This document shows, in pieces, positions 1 to 8,848 of a stretch of 64,000 nt of DNA. The notes under the pieces were generated by a model, which saw only the letters and a list, made by a program, of their open reading frames with translations, had not been told where the DNA came from and ran no database searches. The position numbers were made by a program, and so were the translations under genes. The DNA is taken from positions 501,823-565,822 of the forward strand of contig JAHHDT010000006.1 in NCBI GenBank assembly GCA_019739225.1. Direction: 5' to 3'. Each line of letters opens with the position of its first letter. Positions within the stretch are counted from its first letter, which is position 1. This DNA is from Aquamicrobium sp. (GTDB lineage: Bacteria; Pseudomonadota; Alphaproteobacteria; Rhizobiales; Rhizobiaceae).

Positions 1-146
1 CCACAGGCACGACCATCGTCGCTCGCGCCGATGCAGGCTCGCCCATCAAGGTCAGCGATGCGGTCAAGGTCGGCTTCACGCTCGACCGCGTTCATCTTTT
101 CGGGACGGACGGGCAGGCGCTGCGGGCATGGCCGCGCAACGCCTGA
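1..146 (+). CDS. ABC transporter ATP-binding protein, C-terminal fragment
   Basis: Only the last ~47 codons are inside the window; the reading frame starts at base 3 and ends with TGA at 144-146. The residues include DAVKVGFTLDRVHLFGTDG, which resembles the C-terminal TOBE (OB-fold) segment of sugar, polyamine or iron ABC importer ATPases such as UgpC, PotA or FbpC. In those proteins this region follows the ATPase domain and binds regulators or substrate. The ATPase domain and the rest of the operon lie upstream of the window, so the substrate cannot be named. The gene ends 7 bases before the convergent symporter gene. The call rests on a short fragment and is moderate. Confidence 0.55.
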   Translation, partial: TGTTIVARADAGSPIKVSDAVKVGFTLDRVHLFGTDGQALRAWPRNA

Positions 147-153
147 TTGCCTG

Positions 154-1023
154 CTACAGTGCGGGCTGACGCCGGTTCATGATCCAGACCGCGATGCCGC
201 CGACGATGTAGGCGACGAGCCCGTATGCGGCCGGCGGAATGGCGAGCTCGGGATCGTTGAGCATGAATTCGCTCATCGCCAGGGCGATGACGAGTGCGGC
301 ATTGCGGATGCTCATCGACATGGAGAGCGCCACGGCCTGGCGTCGTTCGACGCCAAGCAGGCGCGGCAGGAAATACCCGACTGCCAGCGCGATCAGGTTG
401 AAGGCCACTACGACAGTGCCGACGGTCGGCCCCCAGGAGGAGAGCAGGCTCCACTGGCTGATGAGCGCGAAGATCACGACCAGCGCCAGGAAGATCGTGG
501 CGAGCGCCTTCACTGGCCTGTCGAGCTTTGCGGCGAGGTCGGGATACCGGCTGCGGATGAAAACGCCGACGAGTGCCGGCACGATTGCGATGGCGAAAAT
601 CTGCAACACCTGCACGATTTCCAGCCGCACATCCGTGGTTTCCCCATAGAAGGCGAAAAGTGACAGGTTGACGATGACCGGCAGCGTCAGCAGCGCCAGC
701 ATCGAGGTGAATGCCGCCATGGACAGGCTGAGGGCGACGTCGCCGCGCGCGAGGTGCGTGTAGAGAGCGGCAGATGTGCCGCCGGGGCTTGCCGCCAGCA
801 ACATCATGCCCATGGCGACGGCCGCCGGCACGCCGGCAACCTTCACGAGCGCGAAACAGAGTGCGGGCAGCAGCAGGATATGGCAGAAAAGCCCGACAAT
901 GACCGGCCACGGTCTGGCGAGGACGCGCGTGAAGTCCTCAAGCCTGAGGGACAGCCCGAGCCCCAGCATGATAATGACAAGCGCCGCCGGCAGGCCGACG
1001 CTCAAGGCCAGACTGGATTGCAT
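154..1023 (-). CDS. Bile acid:sodium symporter (BASS) family transporter
   Basis: A 289-residue protein that is almost entirely hydrophobic, with about nine or ten predicted membrane segments, the usual size of BASS-family (SBF) carriers. Features seen include an early LGLGLSLR segment, the stretch LLAASPGGTSAALYTHLARGD around residues 75-95 that resembles the family's conserved substrate/sodium region, and SMSIRNAALVIALAMSE near residue 235. BASS members move organic anions (bile acids, pantoate, pyruvate and others) with sodium in the inner membrane. The sequence does not show the substrate. The gene stands alone, ends convergently with the ABC ATPase fragment, and is divergent from the ECF sigma factor across about 120 bases. 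Confidence 0.85.
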   Translation of the reverse strand: MQSSLALSVGLPAALVIIMLGLGLSLRLEDFTRVLARPWPVIVGLFCHILLLPALCFALVKVAGVPAAVAMGMMLLAASPGGTSAALYTHLARGDVALSLSMAAFTSMLALLTLPVIVNLSLFAFYGETTDVRLEIVQVLQIFAIAIVPALVGVFIRSRYPDLAAKLDRPVKALATIFLALVVIFALISQWSLLSSWGPTVGTVVVAFNLIALAVGYFLPRLLGVERRQAVALSMSMSIRNAALVIALAMSEFMLNDPELAIPPAAYGLVAYIVGGIAVWIMNRRQPAL

Positions 1024-1142
1024 ATGACCATCCCCGATTTCGGCGCAAATATTAGCGGGAAGTCATCTATGAAGTCTTACCATGCGGCGAATGCACAGCG
1101 GACCATTGCAATGACGGCGGGACGCGCTAGCTTGATCATCCG

Positions 1143-1697
1143 ATGACGTCACCCAGGCCCACCTCGCAGGACATCACCAAGCTTATCGTTCGCGTGTCCA
1201 TGAAGGACAGGGCTGCATTCGATTTGCTTTACCGACGAACGAGCGCGAAACTCTTCGGTGTTTGCCTTCGTGTCTTGAGCGACCGGGGTGAGGCTGAGGA
1301 AGCGTTGCAGGACGTCTACGTCAAGATATGGACCAAGGCGGATCGTTTCGCGGTATCCGAGCTGAGCCCGATCTCGTGGCTCGTCGCAATCGCGCGGAAC
1401 CATTCGATCGACCGGATACGCGCGCGTCGTGAGCGGACGACGGCGATCGATGCCGCGCTCGAGGTGCCGGACGAAAAGCCGGATCCGGAAGCGGAGGCGG
1501 TTGCGGGCGGCGAGCGGGATAGAATTCATTCCTGCCTCCAGGAGCTGGAGCAGGACAGGGCAGCGGCTGTGCGGGCGGCCTATCTGAACGGCGACAGCTA
1601 TGCTGAGCTGGCCGAGCGGTTCTCGGTGCCGCTCAACACGATGCGAACCTGGCTGCGACGCAGCCTGATGAAGTTGAAGGAATGCCTGGAGCGATGA
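1143..1697 (+). CDS. ECF-family RNA polymerase sigma factor (SigK-like)
   Basis: A 184-residue ECF sigma factor. The sigma-2 domain spans about residues 20-90, with DLLYRRTSAKLFGVCLRVL and EEALQDVYVKIWTKA. The sigma-4 helix-turn-helix spans about 130-180, with SYAELAERFSVPLNTMRTWLRRSLMKLKECL. The pattern is that of the SigK/RpoE group paired with RskA-type anti-sigma factors. It directs RNA polymerase to a small regulon when the anti-sigma factor releases it. The next gene, which overlaps by 4 bases, is that RskA-type anti-sigma factor, and a fasciclin gene follows. I could not identify a convincing promoter motif shared upstream of this gene and the fasciclin gene. Confidence 0.9.
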   Translation: MTSPRPTSQDITKLIVRVSMKDRAAFDLLYRRTSAKLFGVCLRVLSDRGEAEEALQDVYVKIWTKADRFAVSELSPISWLVAIARNHSIDRIRARRERTTAIDAALEVPDEKPDPEAEAVAGGERDRIHSCLQELEQDRAAAVRAAYLNGDSYAELAERFSVPLNTMRTWLRRSLMKLKECLER

Positions 1698-2416
1698 CGC
1701 CGGCCCACGACAGAGATCTGGAACACGGAGGCGACGATGCACTCGCCGCCGAGTACGTTCTGGGCGTGTTGCCTGGCGACGAGCGGCTGGCCGTCGCGCG
1801 GCGTATCGAGGAAGACGCAGCTTTTTCCATCCTCGTTGGCGCCTGGGAGGAGCGGCTTTCGCCCCTTAACGCGGGGTACGAGGATGTTGAGCCGCCTGCC
1901 TCGCTCAAGACGCTTGTCGACGCTCGATTGTTCGAGCGGCCGGATCGTAAGCCGGAGCCCAGGCCTAGTTTCTTTGAGAGCCTTGCCTTCTGGCGGGGCC
2001 TTGCCGGTGCGGCTGTAGCTGCTCTTGCCATCGCGATCGCCCTGCCGTTTTTGCAGCCTGCGGCAGTGCCAGAGGCTGCGCCGCGTCTTGTGGCGTCGCT
2101 GGCAGATGACGGAACCGACGTGCGCTATCTTGCGGTTTACGATGGACACTCCGGCGACATCGGGCTGTCCCATGTCACAGGCGACAGGGCGCAAGGGCGC
2201 GATTTCGAACTCTGGTTGATTGAGGGCAATGCGGCTCCGGTGTCGCTCGGTGTGGTGCCGGTCGGTGCCAGCGTGCATGTTCCCGTGGCGCCGGCGCACC
2301 GTCAGATGATTGCGTCCGGCGCGCTCTTTGCGATCAGCCTGGAGCCGGAAGGCGGTTCGCCGACCGGCCAGCCGACGGGACCGGTCGTGGCGGCGGGCGA
2401 CTTGCGCTCCATCTAA
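1694..2416 (+). CDS. RskA-type anti-sigma factor (membrane)
   Basis: About 240 residues. The N-terminal cytoplasmic part has ALAAEYVLGVLPGDER, the anti-sigma zinc-finger-like (ASD) region seen in RskA proteins. A single membrane segment, GLAGAAVAALAIAIALPF, lies near residues 100-120. The C-terminal RskA domain follows, with LAVYDGHSGDIGLSH and FELWLIEGNAAPVSLGVV. It is expected to hold the preceding ECF sigma factor at the membrane until a signal triggers proteolysis. I chose the ATG at 1694, which overlaps the sigma factor stop as ATGA behind GGAG; an in-frame ATG at 1682 is possible. Overlap with the sigma gene indicates translational coupling. Confidence 0.88.
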   Translation: MTPAHDRDLEHGGDDALAAEYVLGVLPGDERLAVARRIEEDAAFSILVGAWEERLSPLNAGYEDVEPPASLKTLVDARLFERPDRKPEPRPSFFESLAFWRGLAGAAVAALAIAIALPFLQPAAVPEAAPRLVASLADDGTDVRYLAVYDGHSGDIGLSHVTGDRAQGRDFELWLIEGNAAPVSLGVVPVGASVHVPVAPAHRQMIASGALFAISLEPEGGSPTGQPTGPVVAAGDLRSI

Positions 2417-2567
2417 GCGACTTCACGTCTTTCCGGCTGCTGCCTGTCGCGCCCGAGATCAATCGCCCGCATCTTTTTTCACAATGTCTGAAACTTCCGG
2501 AAAGTGGTGTCCGTAGCTCTGTGCGTCCCCATCAGAGGGATTGAAAATTCGAGAGGAGTATCAGGAC

Positions 2568-3128
2568 ATGCACAAGATCACATCCACCATCCTCGCCGGC
2601 GCATTCGCGGCCACCTCGTTTGCAGGGCTTGCCTTCGCGCAGGATAACCCGATGGTCGGCGGTGCCGCCATGTATGCGGACAAGAACATCGTCGAGAACG
2701 CTATGAACTCGGCCGACCACACCACGCTCGTCGCAGCGGTCAAGGCCGCCGACCTCGTCGAGACGCTGCAGGGCGAGGGACCGTTCACGGTCTTCGCGCC
2801 GACCAACGCGGCTTTCGAAGCTCTGCCGGCCGGCACGGTCGATGAACTTCTGAAGCCTGAGAACAAGGACCAGCTCGCCAAGGTCCTGACCTGCCACGTC
2901 GTGGCGGCGGATGCGATGTCCGACGCGATCGGGCAGATGATCGCCGATGACGGCGGCACCCACCCCGTCAGCACGGTCGGCGGCTGCACGCTGCAGGCCA
3001 AGATGGACGGCGACAAGATTACGCTGACCGATGAGACCGGCGGTGTGGCCACCGTCACCATCGCCGATGTGGATCAGTCCAACGGCGTCATCCACGTCAT
3101 CGACAAGGTTCTGCTGCCCGCTGGCTAA
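2568..3128 (+). CDS. Secreted fasciclin (FAS1) domain protein
   Basis: A 186-residue protein with a Sec signal peptide, MHKITSTILAGAFAATSFAG, ending after AFAQ. One FAS1 domain follows. Family motifs visible are TTLVAAVKAADLVETLQGEG and FTVFAPTNAAFEALP (H1 region) and NGVIHVIDKVLLP (H2 region). FAS1 proteins are secreted adhesion or surface proteins. The ATG at 2568 was chosen because GAGAGGAG lies just upstream and the signal peptide starts there; the upstream in-frame start lacks a signal. The gene follows the SigK-like/RskA pair by 151 bases, which suggests regulation by that sigma factor, as for the MPT70/MPT83 fasciclin proteins of Mycobacterium tuberculosis. Confidence 0.9.
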   Translation: MHKITSTILAGAFAATSFAGLAFAQDNPMVGGAAMYADKNIVENAMNSADHTTLVAAVKAADLVETLQGEGPFTVFAPTNAAFEALPAGTVDELLKPENKDQLAKVLTCHVVAADAMSDAIGQMIADDGGTHPVSTVGGCTLQAKMDGDKITLTDETGGVATVTIADVDQSNGVIHVIDKVLLPAG

Positions 3129-3212
3129 CGGCGGGGGCGCAGGCCGGCGGGGCGACGCTACCCGACCCTTCAGCGCCGCCCGTCAGACCGGCAGATACTT
3201 GCGCGATGACAG

Positions 3213-3245
3213 GAAGAGGCCCGGGGCGACGTCCCGGGCCTCTTC
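3213..3245 (+). terminator. Rho-independent terminator-like hairpin after the fasciclin gene
   Basis: A perfect 13-bp inverted repeat (GAAGAGGCCCGGG and its complement) with a 7-base loop. It lies between the convergent fasciclin gene and the small lipoprotein gene and could serve both. The trailing T-run is weak (TCTTCT). Confidence 0.75.
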
Positions 3246-3259
3246 TGCATTCGGAAAGG

Positions 3260-3655
3260 CTATTTGACGTATCTGCGCTCGCTGGTCACATGGGGCGGGC
3301 AGCCGCGATGATGGGCGGCATTGTCCCAGAGCCGGATCGGCGGCGCCAGGCTGACAAGCTGGGAAGAGCCACCCTGCAGCAGAACGCGGTAGGGTCGCAT
3401 GCCCGGATAGCCACCGTTGATCGCTTTAGAGTTGACCATGCCGCAGACTGTGACGTCGCCATAGGCGTTGTCGCGCACCGCGATCATGTGGCTCCAATGG
3501 GCTGAGCGCGGATCGAGAAGATGCGCCGAGACCGTTGCCTTCGTCACTTCGATGTCTGCCGGTGTCAATTCGTGAATCCAGCCCGATTCGACGGTTGAGC
3601 AACCGCCTAGCGCCAACAATGCAGCGGCCACCGCCGCGCTTGTGAATTTTCCCAT
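3260..3655 (-). CDS. Small lipoprotein of unknown function
   Basis: A 131-residue protein starting MGKFTSAAVAAALLALGGC. This is a lipoprotein signal with a lipobox ending at Cys19, so the mature protein should be lipid-anchored in the envelope. The rest is soluble and holds VTVCGMVNSKAINGGYPGMR, a pattern found in many small alphaproteobacterial envelope proteins of no known role. I recognise no catalytic motif. The start at 3655 was preferred over a longer in-frame extension because it begins the lipoprotein signal. It is convergent with the fasciclin gene and divergent from the O-antigen polymerase gene. Confidence 0.75.
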   Translation of the reverse strand: MGKFTSAAVAAALLALGGCSTVESGWIHELTPADIEVTKATVSAHLLDPRSAHWSHMIAVRDNAYGDVTVCGMVNSKAINGGYPGMRPYRVLLQGGSSQLVSLAPPIRLWDNAAHHRGCPPHVTSERRYVK

Positions 3656-3812
3656 AAGGCCGGTCCTCGAAGTTGCAGCGCCATTCTCCCATGGAATGGC
3701 TTGCGCAAGGCTGGTCAGTTCCGTAATGACGCCAAAGGGGCCGATTGCAATCGAAGCTGCTCGTGACAGGTGGCATGTCGCGGGCGGGGCGACTGGTCGT
3801 ATCGGATAGAAC

Positions 3813-5057
3813 TTGAAATACAAGAATGCCTTCGAGCGCAACAATGCGATCTCGGTCTTCCTGATGGGGGCACTCCCCGCGGTCGCCGGCAGCACGATCT
3901 CGGTCATGCTGGCCTGCTTCATGGTCTGGGCCGTCATATCGCTTGCATTCCGGCGGTTCGAATTTCACCTTACGCACGGCGACCGGCTTATCGCGTGGAC
4001 GTTCACCGCCTTCGTGGTCCTCGTGTTTGCAACCGCGCTCATCGGGGAGAATGTCGAGCAGATTCCATCGCATACGCTTTGGTTGCTGCCGTTTCTTTCC
4101 GTTTGGGTAGTGATTCCCCGACTGCGGGCTACGCCTGACATCGACTATCTGCATGTCTTCGCGGTGGGCGCGGCAGTGGGTGCGGTCGGTGCGCTTATGC
4201 TGGGCCTCGTCCAGGTGGTGGGATTCGATCAACGCGCCGAGGGCGGCGCCGGCAATGCGGCCGTCTTCGGCATCATCTCTTTGTGCCTGGCCGCAATCGC
4301 GGGCCTTAATCTCGACGATCCGCGCAGGAATTATCGCATCCTTGCGGTAGCCGGCATCGTGGCCGGGCTGCTGGCGGTTATCCTCTCACTGACCCGCGGC
4401 GTTGCCCTTGTTGCCATCGGCGTTCTGGTCGTGCTGGTCATCTACGCGCCGCGCCGGCGCCTGACCAATGCCACCCGCGCTGCATGGCTTGGGCTCGCGC
4501 TTGCCGTCGCCGCCGCGCTTTACGGTGCCGCAGACCTCATCGCCGACCGCCTGCTGCTCACTGTCGAGGAACTCAGCGATGTGGTGTCCGGCGAAAATTC
4601 GGCCAATATCGGCGAGAGGCTGCGCCTGTGGATCGCTGGATGGAGCGCGATCGGCGAGTCGCCGCTCTGGGGCCACGGGATCCAGAACCGCATGACAAAG
4701 GTTTCGGAGCTGCTGCTGCGCGACGGCCTGCCGATCAAGCACTATAGCCACGCCCACAATGCGTTCATCACCTTTGCGATTGACGGCGGCATCATCGTCC
4801 TTGGCGCGGTGATAGCAGTTCTGGTCATGCCGGTCTTCGTCGCATGGCATGCCCCACGAGACGCGTATCACCGCAAGCGCTTTTTCCTGGCCCTTCAGAT
4901 CAGTCTGATATTCGGTCTTTGCGGACTGACCCAGATCATGTTCAAGCATGACATCATGGACGCCTTCTATATCTTCTCGTCCATTCTGGTGGCAGCCAGC
5001 ATTGCCCATGGACGGCCGCGAGACAGCCGCGAGACGCCGGCACCGCCCGAGGCGTAA
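3813..5057 (+). CDS. O-antigen ligase/polymerase family membrane protein (Wzy_C type)
   Basis: A 414-residue polytopic protein with about ten hydrophobic segments, an early loop containing RFEFHLTHGDRL, and a large periplasmic region. That region holds ANIGERLRLWIAGWSAIGESPLWGHG and HYSHAHNAFITFAIDGG, which matches the Wzy_C/O-antigen ligase signature (…GxG…HxHN…). Such proteins polymerise or attach surface polysaccharide repeat units on the periplasmic face of the inner membrane. The frame opens with TTG at 3813 and has no strong ribosome-binding site. It is the first gene of a small polysaccharide cluster and is convergent with the epimerase gene. Confidence 0.87.
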   Translation: MKYKNAFERNNAISVFLMGALPAVAGSTISVMLACFMVWAVISLAFRRFEFHLTHGDRLIAWTFTAFVVLVFATALIGENVEQIPSHTLWLLPFLSVWVVIPRLRATPDIDYLHVFAVGAAVGAVGALMLGLVQVVGFDQRAEGGAGNAAVFGIISLCLAAIAGLNLDDPRRNYRILAVAGIVAGLLAVILSLTRGVALVAIGVLVVLVIYAPRRRLTNATRAAWLGLALAVAAALYGAADLIADRLLLTVEELSDVVSGENSANIGERLRLWIAGWSAIGESPLWGHGIQNRMTKVSELLLRDGLPIKHYSHAHNAFITFAIDGGIIVLGAVIAVLVMPVFVAWHAPRDAYHRKRFFLALQISLIFGLCGLTQIMFKHDIMDAFYIFSSILVAASIAHGRPRDSRETPAPPEA

Positions 5058-5059
5058 TT

Positions 5060-6016
5060 TCAGGCAGCGGGCGACTGGCCGGCTATGTATGCCGCAAGGC
5101 GCCGGCGGGTATCGTCGGCTGCGTCCCAGCCCGTCGCGGCCAATCGATCCGGCGAGACGACGAGCGGGCCGGACAGCCGCTCCCACATGGCGCCACGCCC
5201 GGCCATTCTGGCGAGACCGGCAAGCAGCGGCTCGGGAAGCGAGAAGATTCTGGGATTTTGGCCGTATCCCGCGCGCATGGCGGCAACGATCTCGGCCAAA
5301 CGCAGCGGACTGCTGTCGCTGACGACATAGGCACCGCCGGCCACCGGGTTCGACAGAACATGAAAGACCGCCGCCGCGAGCCGTTCGACGTCGAGCAACG
5401 ACCTGCGAGCCAGGATGCCGCCGATCGGAAGCGGAAACGGCGTGCGCGCGAGACGAAGCAGGCTGGCCAGGCCGCCGCGCATACCCTCCCCATAGACAGC
5501 GACAGGCCGCAGAATTACGAGGTGGCGGCTGTCGTCGGCAAAGATTTTCGCAAGCCTCGCTTCTGCCTCGAGCTTGGAGTGGCCGTAATCATCGGTAGGC
5601 CGTGCCGGTGAGCCCTCGGTCAACACATTCGGCGATGTGGGGCCGGTGATGGCGCGGATCGACGAAAGAAAGACAAATCGCCCCGGCACGTGGCGACGCG
5701 CGGCGTTTGCGACATGGATGGAAAGATCGACATTGGCGACGCGGTAGTCGTCGTATCGCAAATTGGCCGATGCGTCCGCGATGCCGGCGCAATGGACGAC
5801 GTGGTCGACGCCTGCAACAAGTCGATCCCATGCTCCGGCCTCGGCTTCCGGTGACGGCATCAACGCCCGTTCCGCGGAAGGGAGCTTGAAGCGGTCCGGG
5901 TTGCGCGAGGCGAGACGAACCGCATAGCCTTGCTTTTGCAGGTACCTCGTCACGGCGCTTCCGATAAAGCCGCTCGCCCCGGTGACGAGCACGGTATCGG
6001 ACGGGCCGCCGGTCAT
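5060..6016 (-). CDS. NAD-dependent epimerase/dehydratase (extended SDR)
   Basis: A 318-residue extended short-chain dehydrogenase. The nucleotide-binding motif VTGASGFIGSAV is at residues 11-22. VVHCAGIADAS follows, then FLSSIRAITG as the serine region and DDYGHSKLEAE as the YxxxK catalytic pair. This is the layout of UDP-sugar epimerases and related WcaG-type enzymes acting on nucleotide-activated sugars. The start overlaps the stop of the upstream dehydratase gene by 4 bases, so the two are translationally coupled. Together they likely make or modify a sugar precursor for the exopolysaccharide made by the neighbouring polymerase and glycosyl-1-phosphate transferase. The exact sugar cannot be read from the sequence. 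Confidence 0.88.
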   Translation of the reverse strand: MTGGPSDTVLVTGASGFIGSAVTRYLQKQGYAVRLASRNPDRFKLPSAERALMPSPEAEAGAWDRLVAGVDHVVHCAGIADASANLRYDDYRVANVDLSIHVANAARRHVPGRFVFLSSIRAITGPTSPNVLTEGSPARPTDDYGHSKLEAEARLAKIFADDSRHLVILRPVAVYGEGMRGGLASLLRLARTPFPLPIGGILARRSLLDVERLAAAVFHVLSNPVAGGAYVVSDSSPLRLAEIVAAMRAGYGQNPRIFSLPEPLLAGLARMAGRGAMWERLSGPLVVSPDRLAATGWDAADDTRRRLAAYIAGQSPAA

Positions 6017-7902
6017 TTTTCGGTATACTTGAAAAGGACCTCGACCGCGGCATTGCGATCCGCCTTGGCCACCGCGCCGCTCAGTTGCGCCAGCATATCC
6101 GGAACGGATTCACCGCCGCCGTTCATCCGGCGCGCGCGCAGAATCTTCGAGTGCGCGGTCGGCGTCACGCCCTCGGGATTGTAGAAAAGTTCCTCGTGAA
6201 GCTTTTCGCCCTCCCGCATGCCGATCGTGACGATCTCGATGTCGCCCTCCGGATTGCGGGCATCGCGGACGCTCAGGCCCGCTAGGGCTATCATGTCCTC
6301 GGCCAGATCGCGGATGCGGATGGGCTCGCCCATCTCCAGGAGCAGGATGTCGCCGCTCTCGGAAAGCGCGCCCGCCTGCACGATGAGTTCCGCCGCCTCG
6401 CGCACCGACATGAAATAGCGCGTCATCTTGTCGTCGGTGATCGTCACCGGGCCGCCATTGATGATCTGTTCCTTGAACAGCGGGATCACGGAGCCGCTGG
6501 ATCCGATCACGTTGCCAAAACGAACGCAGGCGAAATTTCGCTCATACGGTTCTTCGAGCGCCCTCACGCCATGATAGCGGACGATCTTTTCCGCCCAGCG
6601 CTTGGTGGCGCCCATGACGCTGGCCGGCCGCACCGCCTTGTCCGAGGAGATCAGGATGAAGTTGCGGACGCCGCAATCGGTCGCGGCCCTTGCCAGCGAC
6701 TCGGTGCCGAGCACGTTGTTGCGAATGCCTTCAAGACTGTTCTGCTCCACGAGATGGACATGCTTGTAGGCTGCGCAGTGATAGATCGTCTCGATACCGT
6801 TCTCGCGGATGACGCGGCGAACAAGTTCGCCGTCCGCGATCGAGCCGAGCACCGTCACCAGCGGGAAAAGCGCCTCGCGCTGCAACTCTCGACCGATCTG
6901 GTAAAGGCCGTGCTCGTTGGTATCCAGCAGAACCAGGCGGGCCGGCTTGAGCTGCGCGATGATGCGGCACAGGGCCGAGCCGATGGAGCCGGCCGCGCCC
7001 GTCACCATAAGCGACCGCCCTTCGATCATGGCGCGAAGCAGCGCCGGGTCGGCCGGCACCTGCGAGCGGCCGAGCAGGTCGTCGATGTCGATGTCGCGGA
7101 CGCGGCTGACGATGTACTTGCCTTCCGCCAGATCGACGATCGAAGGCAGGATTCTGATGTTGACGGGGGCAGTGCCGATCTCGGCAATCAGTTCGCGGCC
7201 GTCCTGACCGGCAAGGGTCGGCGTGGTGACGATGATTTCCTCGACGCCGATATTGGTCACCAGGCGCTTCAGCTCGCTGAGCGCGTAGACGCGTATGCCG
7301 AGCACGTCGAGGCCGTGAAGCGTTGCGTCCTTGCCGATGAAGCCGATGACTTCCCGCTCGCCTGCCGAGCGGAGTGCACCTGCGAGCTGCGTTGCAGCAT
7401 CGCCGGTGCCGTAGATCAGCGTCTTCGTCAGCCCCTTGCTTGTGCGGCTGGTCCGCCAGATCAGCCATTTGGCGCCGAAGCGGCTGCCGGTGATCGTCAG
7501 GATGGAGAGAACCCAGAAAACAGCGGGAATGCTTCGGGGAACGCCCGGGGCTCCCGTCATCGCGGTCAGGAACGCAAGCGCGACCCAACCGAGCACCGCC
7601 AGCGTCACGACCTGCATGATGGTCCAGACGGCGCGATCCGGCAGATATTTCAGCACCGCGCGATAGAGGCCCATGCGCGCGAAAATGGGTATCGCAAGGG
7701 CAGGCGCCGCCAGGATGATGAAAATCTGGGAGGGGTTCGGACGGAACGGTTCGCCAAAGCGCAGCGAGAAGCTGAGCCAGCAGAGGAACGTCAGGGCGAG
7801 CGCATCGAAGAGGATCAGAACCCAGCGCTTGCGATTACGCGAGCTTCGCGAAATCCGATCCCGCAGGCGGTTCAGCGCTGGCGATACGGCAAACATCTTC
7901 AT
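6013..7902 (-). CDS. Polysaccharide biosynthesis nucleoside-diphosphate sugar dehydratase (CapD/FlaA1/WbpM type)
   Basis: A 629-residue two-part protein. The N-terminal ~150 residues carry four hydrophobic membrane segments. A first Rossmann-like region (LIYGTGDAATQLAGAL) follows, then the CapD catalytic SDR domain from about residue 290 with VTGAAGSIGSALCR. Further motifs are IYHCAAYKHVHLVE, ILISSDKAVRPASVMGATKR (SDKAV and the catalytic M/Y-xxxK variant MGATK) and VRFGNVIGSSGSV. Family members are membrane-bound UDP-GlcNAc 4,6-dehydratases or epimerases (WbpM, PglF, FlaA1-like) that make deoxy-amino sugars for surface glycans. It is the upstream gene of a two-gene operon with the epimerase. 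Confidence 0.92.
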   Translation of the reverse strand: MKMFAVSPALNRLRDRISRSSRNRKRWVLILFDALALTFLCWLSFSLRFGEPFRPNPSQIFIILAAPALAIPIFARMGLYRAVLKYLPDRAVWTIMQVVTLAVLGWVALAFLTAMTGAPGVPRSIPAVFWVLSILTITGSRFGAKWLIWRTSRTSKGLTKTLIYGTGDAATQLAGALRSAGEREVIGFIGKDATLHGLDVLGIRVYALSELKRLVTNIGVEEIIVTTPTLAGQDGRELIAEIGTAPVNIRILPSIVDLAEGKYIVSRVRDIDIDDLLGRSQVPADPALLRAMIEGRSLMVTGAAGSIGSALCRIIAQLKPARLVLLDTNEHGLYQIGRELQREALFPLVTVLGSIADGELVRRVIRENGIETIYHCAAYKHVHLVEQNSLEGIRNNVLGTESLARAATDCGVRNFILISSDKAVRPASVMGATKRWAEKIVRYHGVRALEEPYERNFACVRFGNVIGSSGSVIPLFKEQIINGGPVTITDDKMTRYFMSVREAAELIVQAGALSESGDILLLEMGEPIRIRDLAEDMIALAGLSVRDARNPEGDIEIVTIGMREGEKLHEELFYNPEGVTPTAHSKILRARRMNGGGESVPDMLAQLSGAVAKADRNAAVEVLFKYTEK

Positions 7903-8231
7903 GCCCGGGCTTCAGCTACTCGTCTCGCGTTCCGTTGACGCCGTTCAACCATCCCAAGGACGGCCCGACATTCGTTGCCACCTCGATCGAGACGGCAACC
8001 CCTTGCGAAAGTCGCGCATCTACCGTCACACCCCCCCGGAGCCTTGGAATACTGCGATGCCGTAGCGTTTCGCAATCACATTCCGTAGCTTCTTCCCCTC
8101 CGCCAGATAGCCAATTCACACCACGAAGGCAACAATGGCCGCGACAGGTCCATGGGGCGGCTCCGTCGGCGGGCAGGGCGTTGCTCAACAGCGGCCTGTG
8201 CGACGTGCTTCATTGCTGCTATGGCGAGGCG
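7903..8231. other. Intergenic region between divergent polysaccharide genes
   Basis: About 330 bases separate the dehydratase gene and the sugar transferase gene, transcribed away from each other. The interval must hold promoters for both. I found no clear hexamer pair, palindrome or RNA hairpin. In-frame codons upstream of 8232 carry no recognisable protein sequence. Confidence 0.4.
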
Positions 8232-8795
8232 ATGAAAGACACCCCGATGCAGACGGATCAACCCGGCCCTGCCAAGCGCCTGTTTGACCTGGCGCTTGCC
8301 TTGCCCGGCCTCGTGGTCGCTGCGCCGATCGTGCTTGTGGCGATGGCGGTGATCCGCGCCACCTCGGAGGGCCCCGCGATCTTCGCCCAGGAGCGGGTCG
8401 GCCGGCACGAGCAGCCATTCAGGTGCTACAAGCTGCGAACGATGTATATGCATACGCCGCATGTGGCGACCCACGAGGTCGCCGCTTCCGCCATCACACC
8501 GGTTGGCGCGTTTCTTAGACGCTTCAAGATCGACGAACTGCCCCAACTGTGGAACGTGGTGGCCGGGCAGATGAGCATGGTCGGGCCGCGGCCCTGCCTG
8601 CCTGCGCAGGACGAATTGATCCGCCATCGCCGGGTGCTCGGCGTCTTCTCGCTGAGACCGGGCATCACCGGGCTGGCGCAGGTGCGCGGCATCGACATGT
8701 CCAATCCCCACCGATGCGCGAAGACCGATGCGGAATACATGCGCGCGATCTCGCTGCGGGAAGACTTGCGGCTGATCGTGCGTACCGTCGTGTGA
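8232..8795 (+). CDS. Sugar transferase (undecaprenyl-phosphate glycosyl-1-phosphate transferase family)
   Basis: A 187-residue bacterial sugar transferase (Bac_transf domain). It begins with KRLFDLALALPGLVVAAPIV, the membrane helix that starts this domain. FAQERVGRHEQPFRCYKLRTM and GAFLRRFKIDELPQLWNVVAGQMSMVGPRP follow, the hallmark catalytic segments, then FSLRPGITGLAQVRG. These enzymes load the first sugar-phosphate onto undecaprenyl phosphate to start surface polysaccharide synthesis. It lacks the N-terminal multi-helix core of WcaJ, so it is the short PglC-like form. The frame is open from 7935, but homology begins only at this ATG region; ATG 8247 is an alternative. Confidence 0.88.
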   Translation: MKDTPMQTDQPGPAKRLFDLALALPGLVVAAPIVLVAMAVIRATSEGPAIFAQERVGRHEQPFRCYKLRTMYMHTPHVATHEVAASAITPVGAFLRRFKIDELPQLWNVVAGQMSMVGPRPCLPAQDELIRHRRVLGVFSLRPGITGLAQVRGIDMSNPHRCAKTDAEYMRAISLREDLRLIVRTVV

Positions 8796-8848
8796 AGCGT
8801 TTCGCGCCACATTTATGGTTAGCAACTCGTTAAGCCTTCCCGTGCAGA

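Noticed and set aside
6571-7938. 455-codon open frame on the plus strand opposite the CapD-type dehydratase gene
   Set aside because: Composition is that of an antisense shadow; the opposite strand encodes a clear enzyme.
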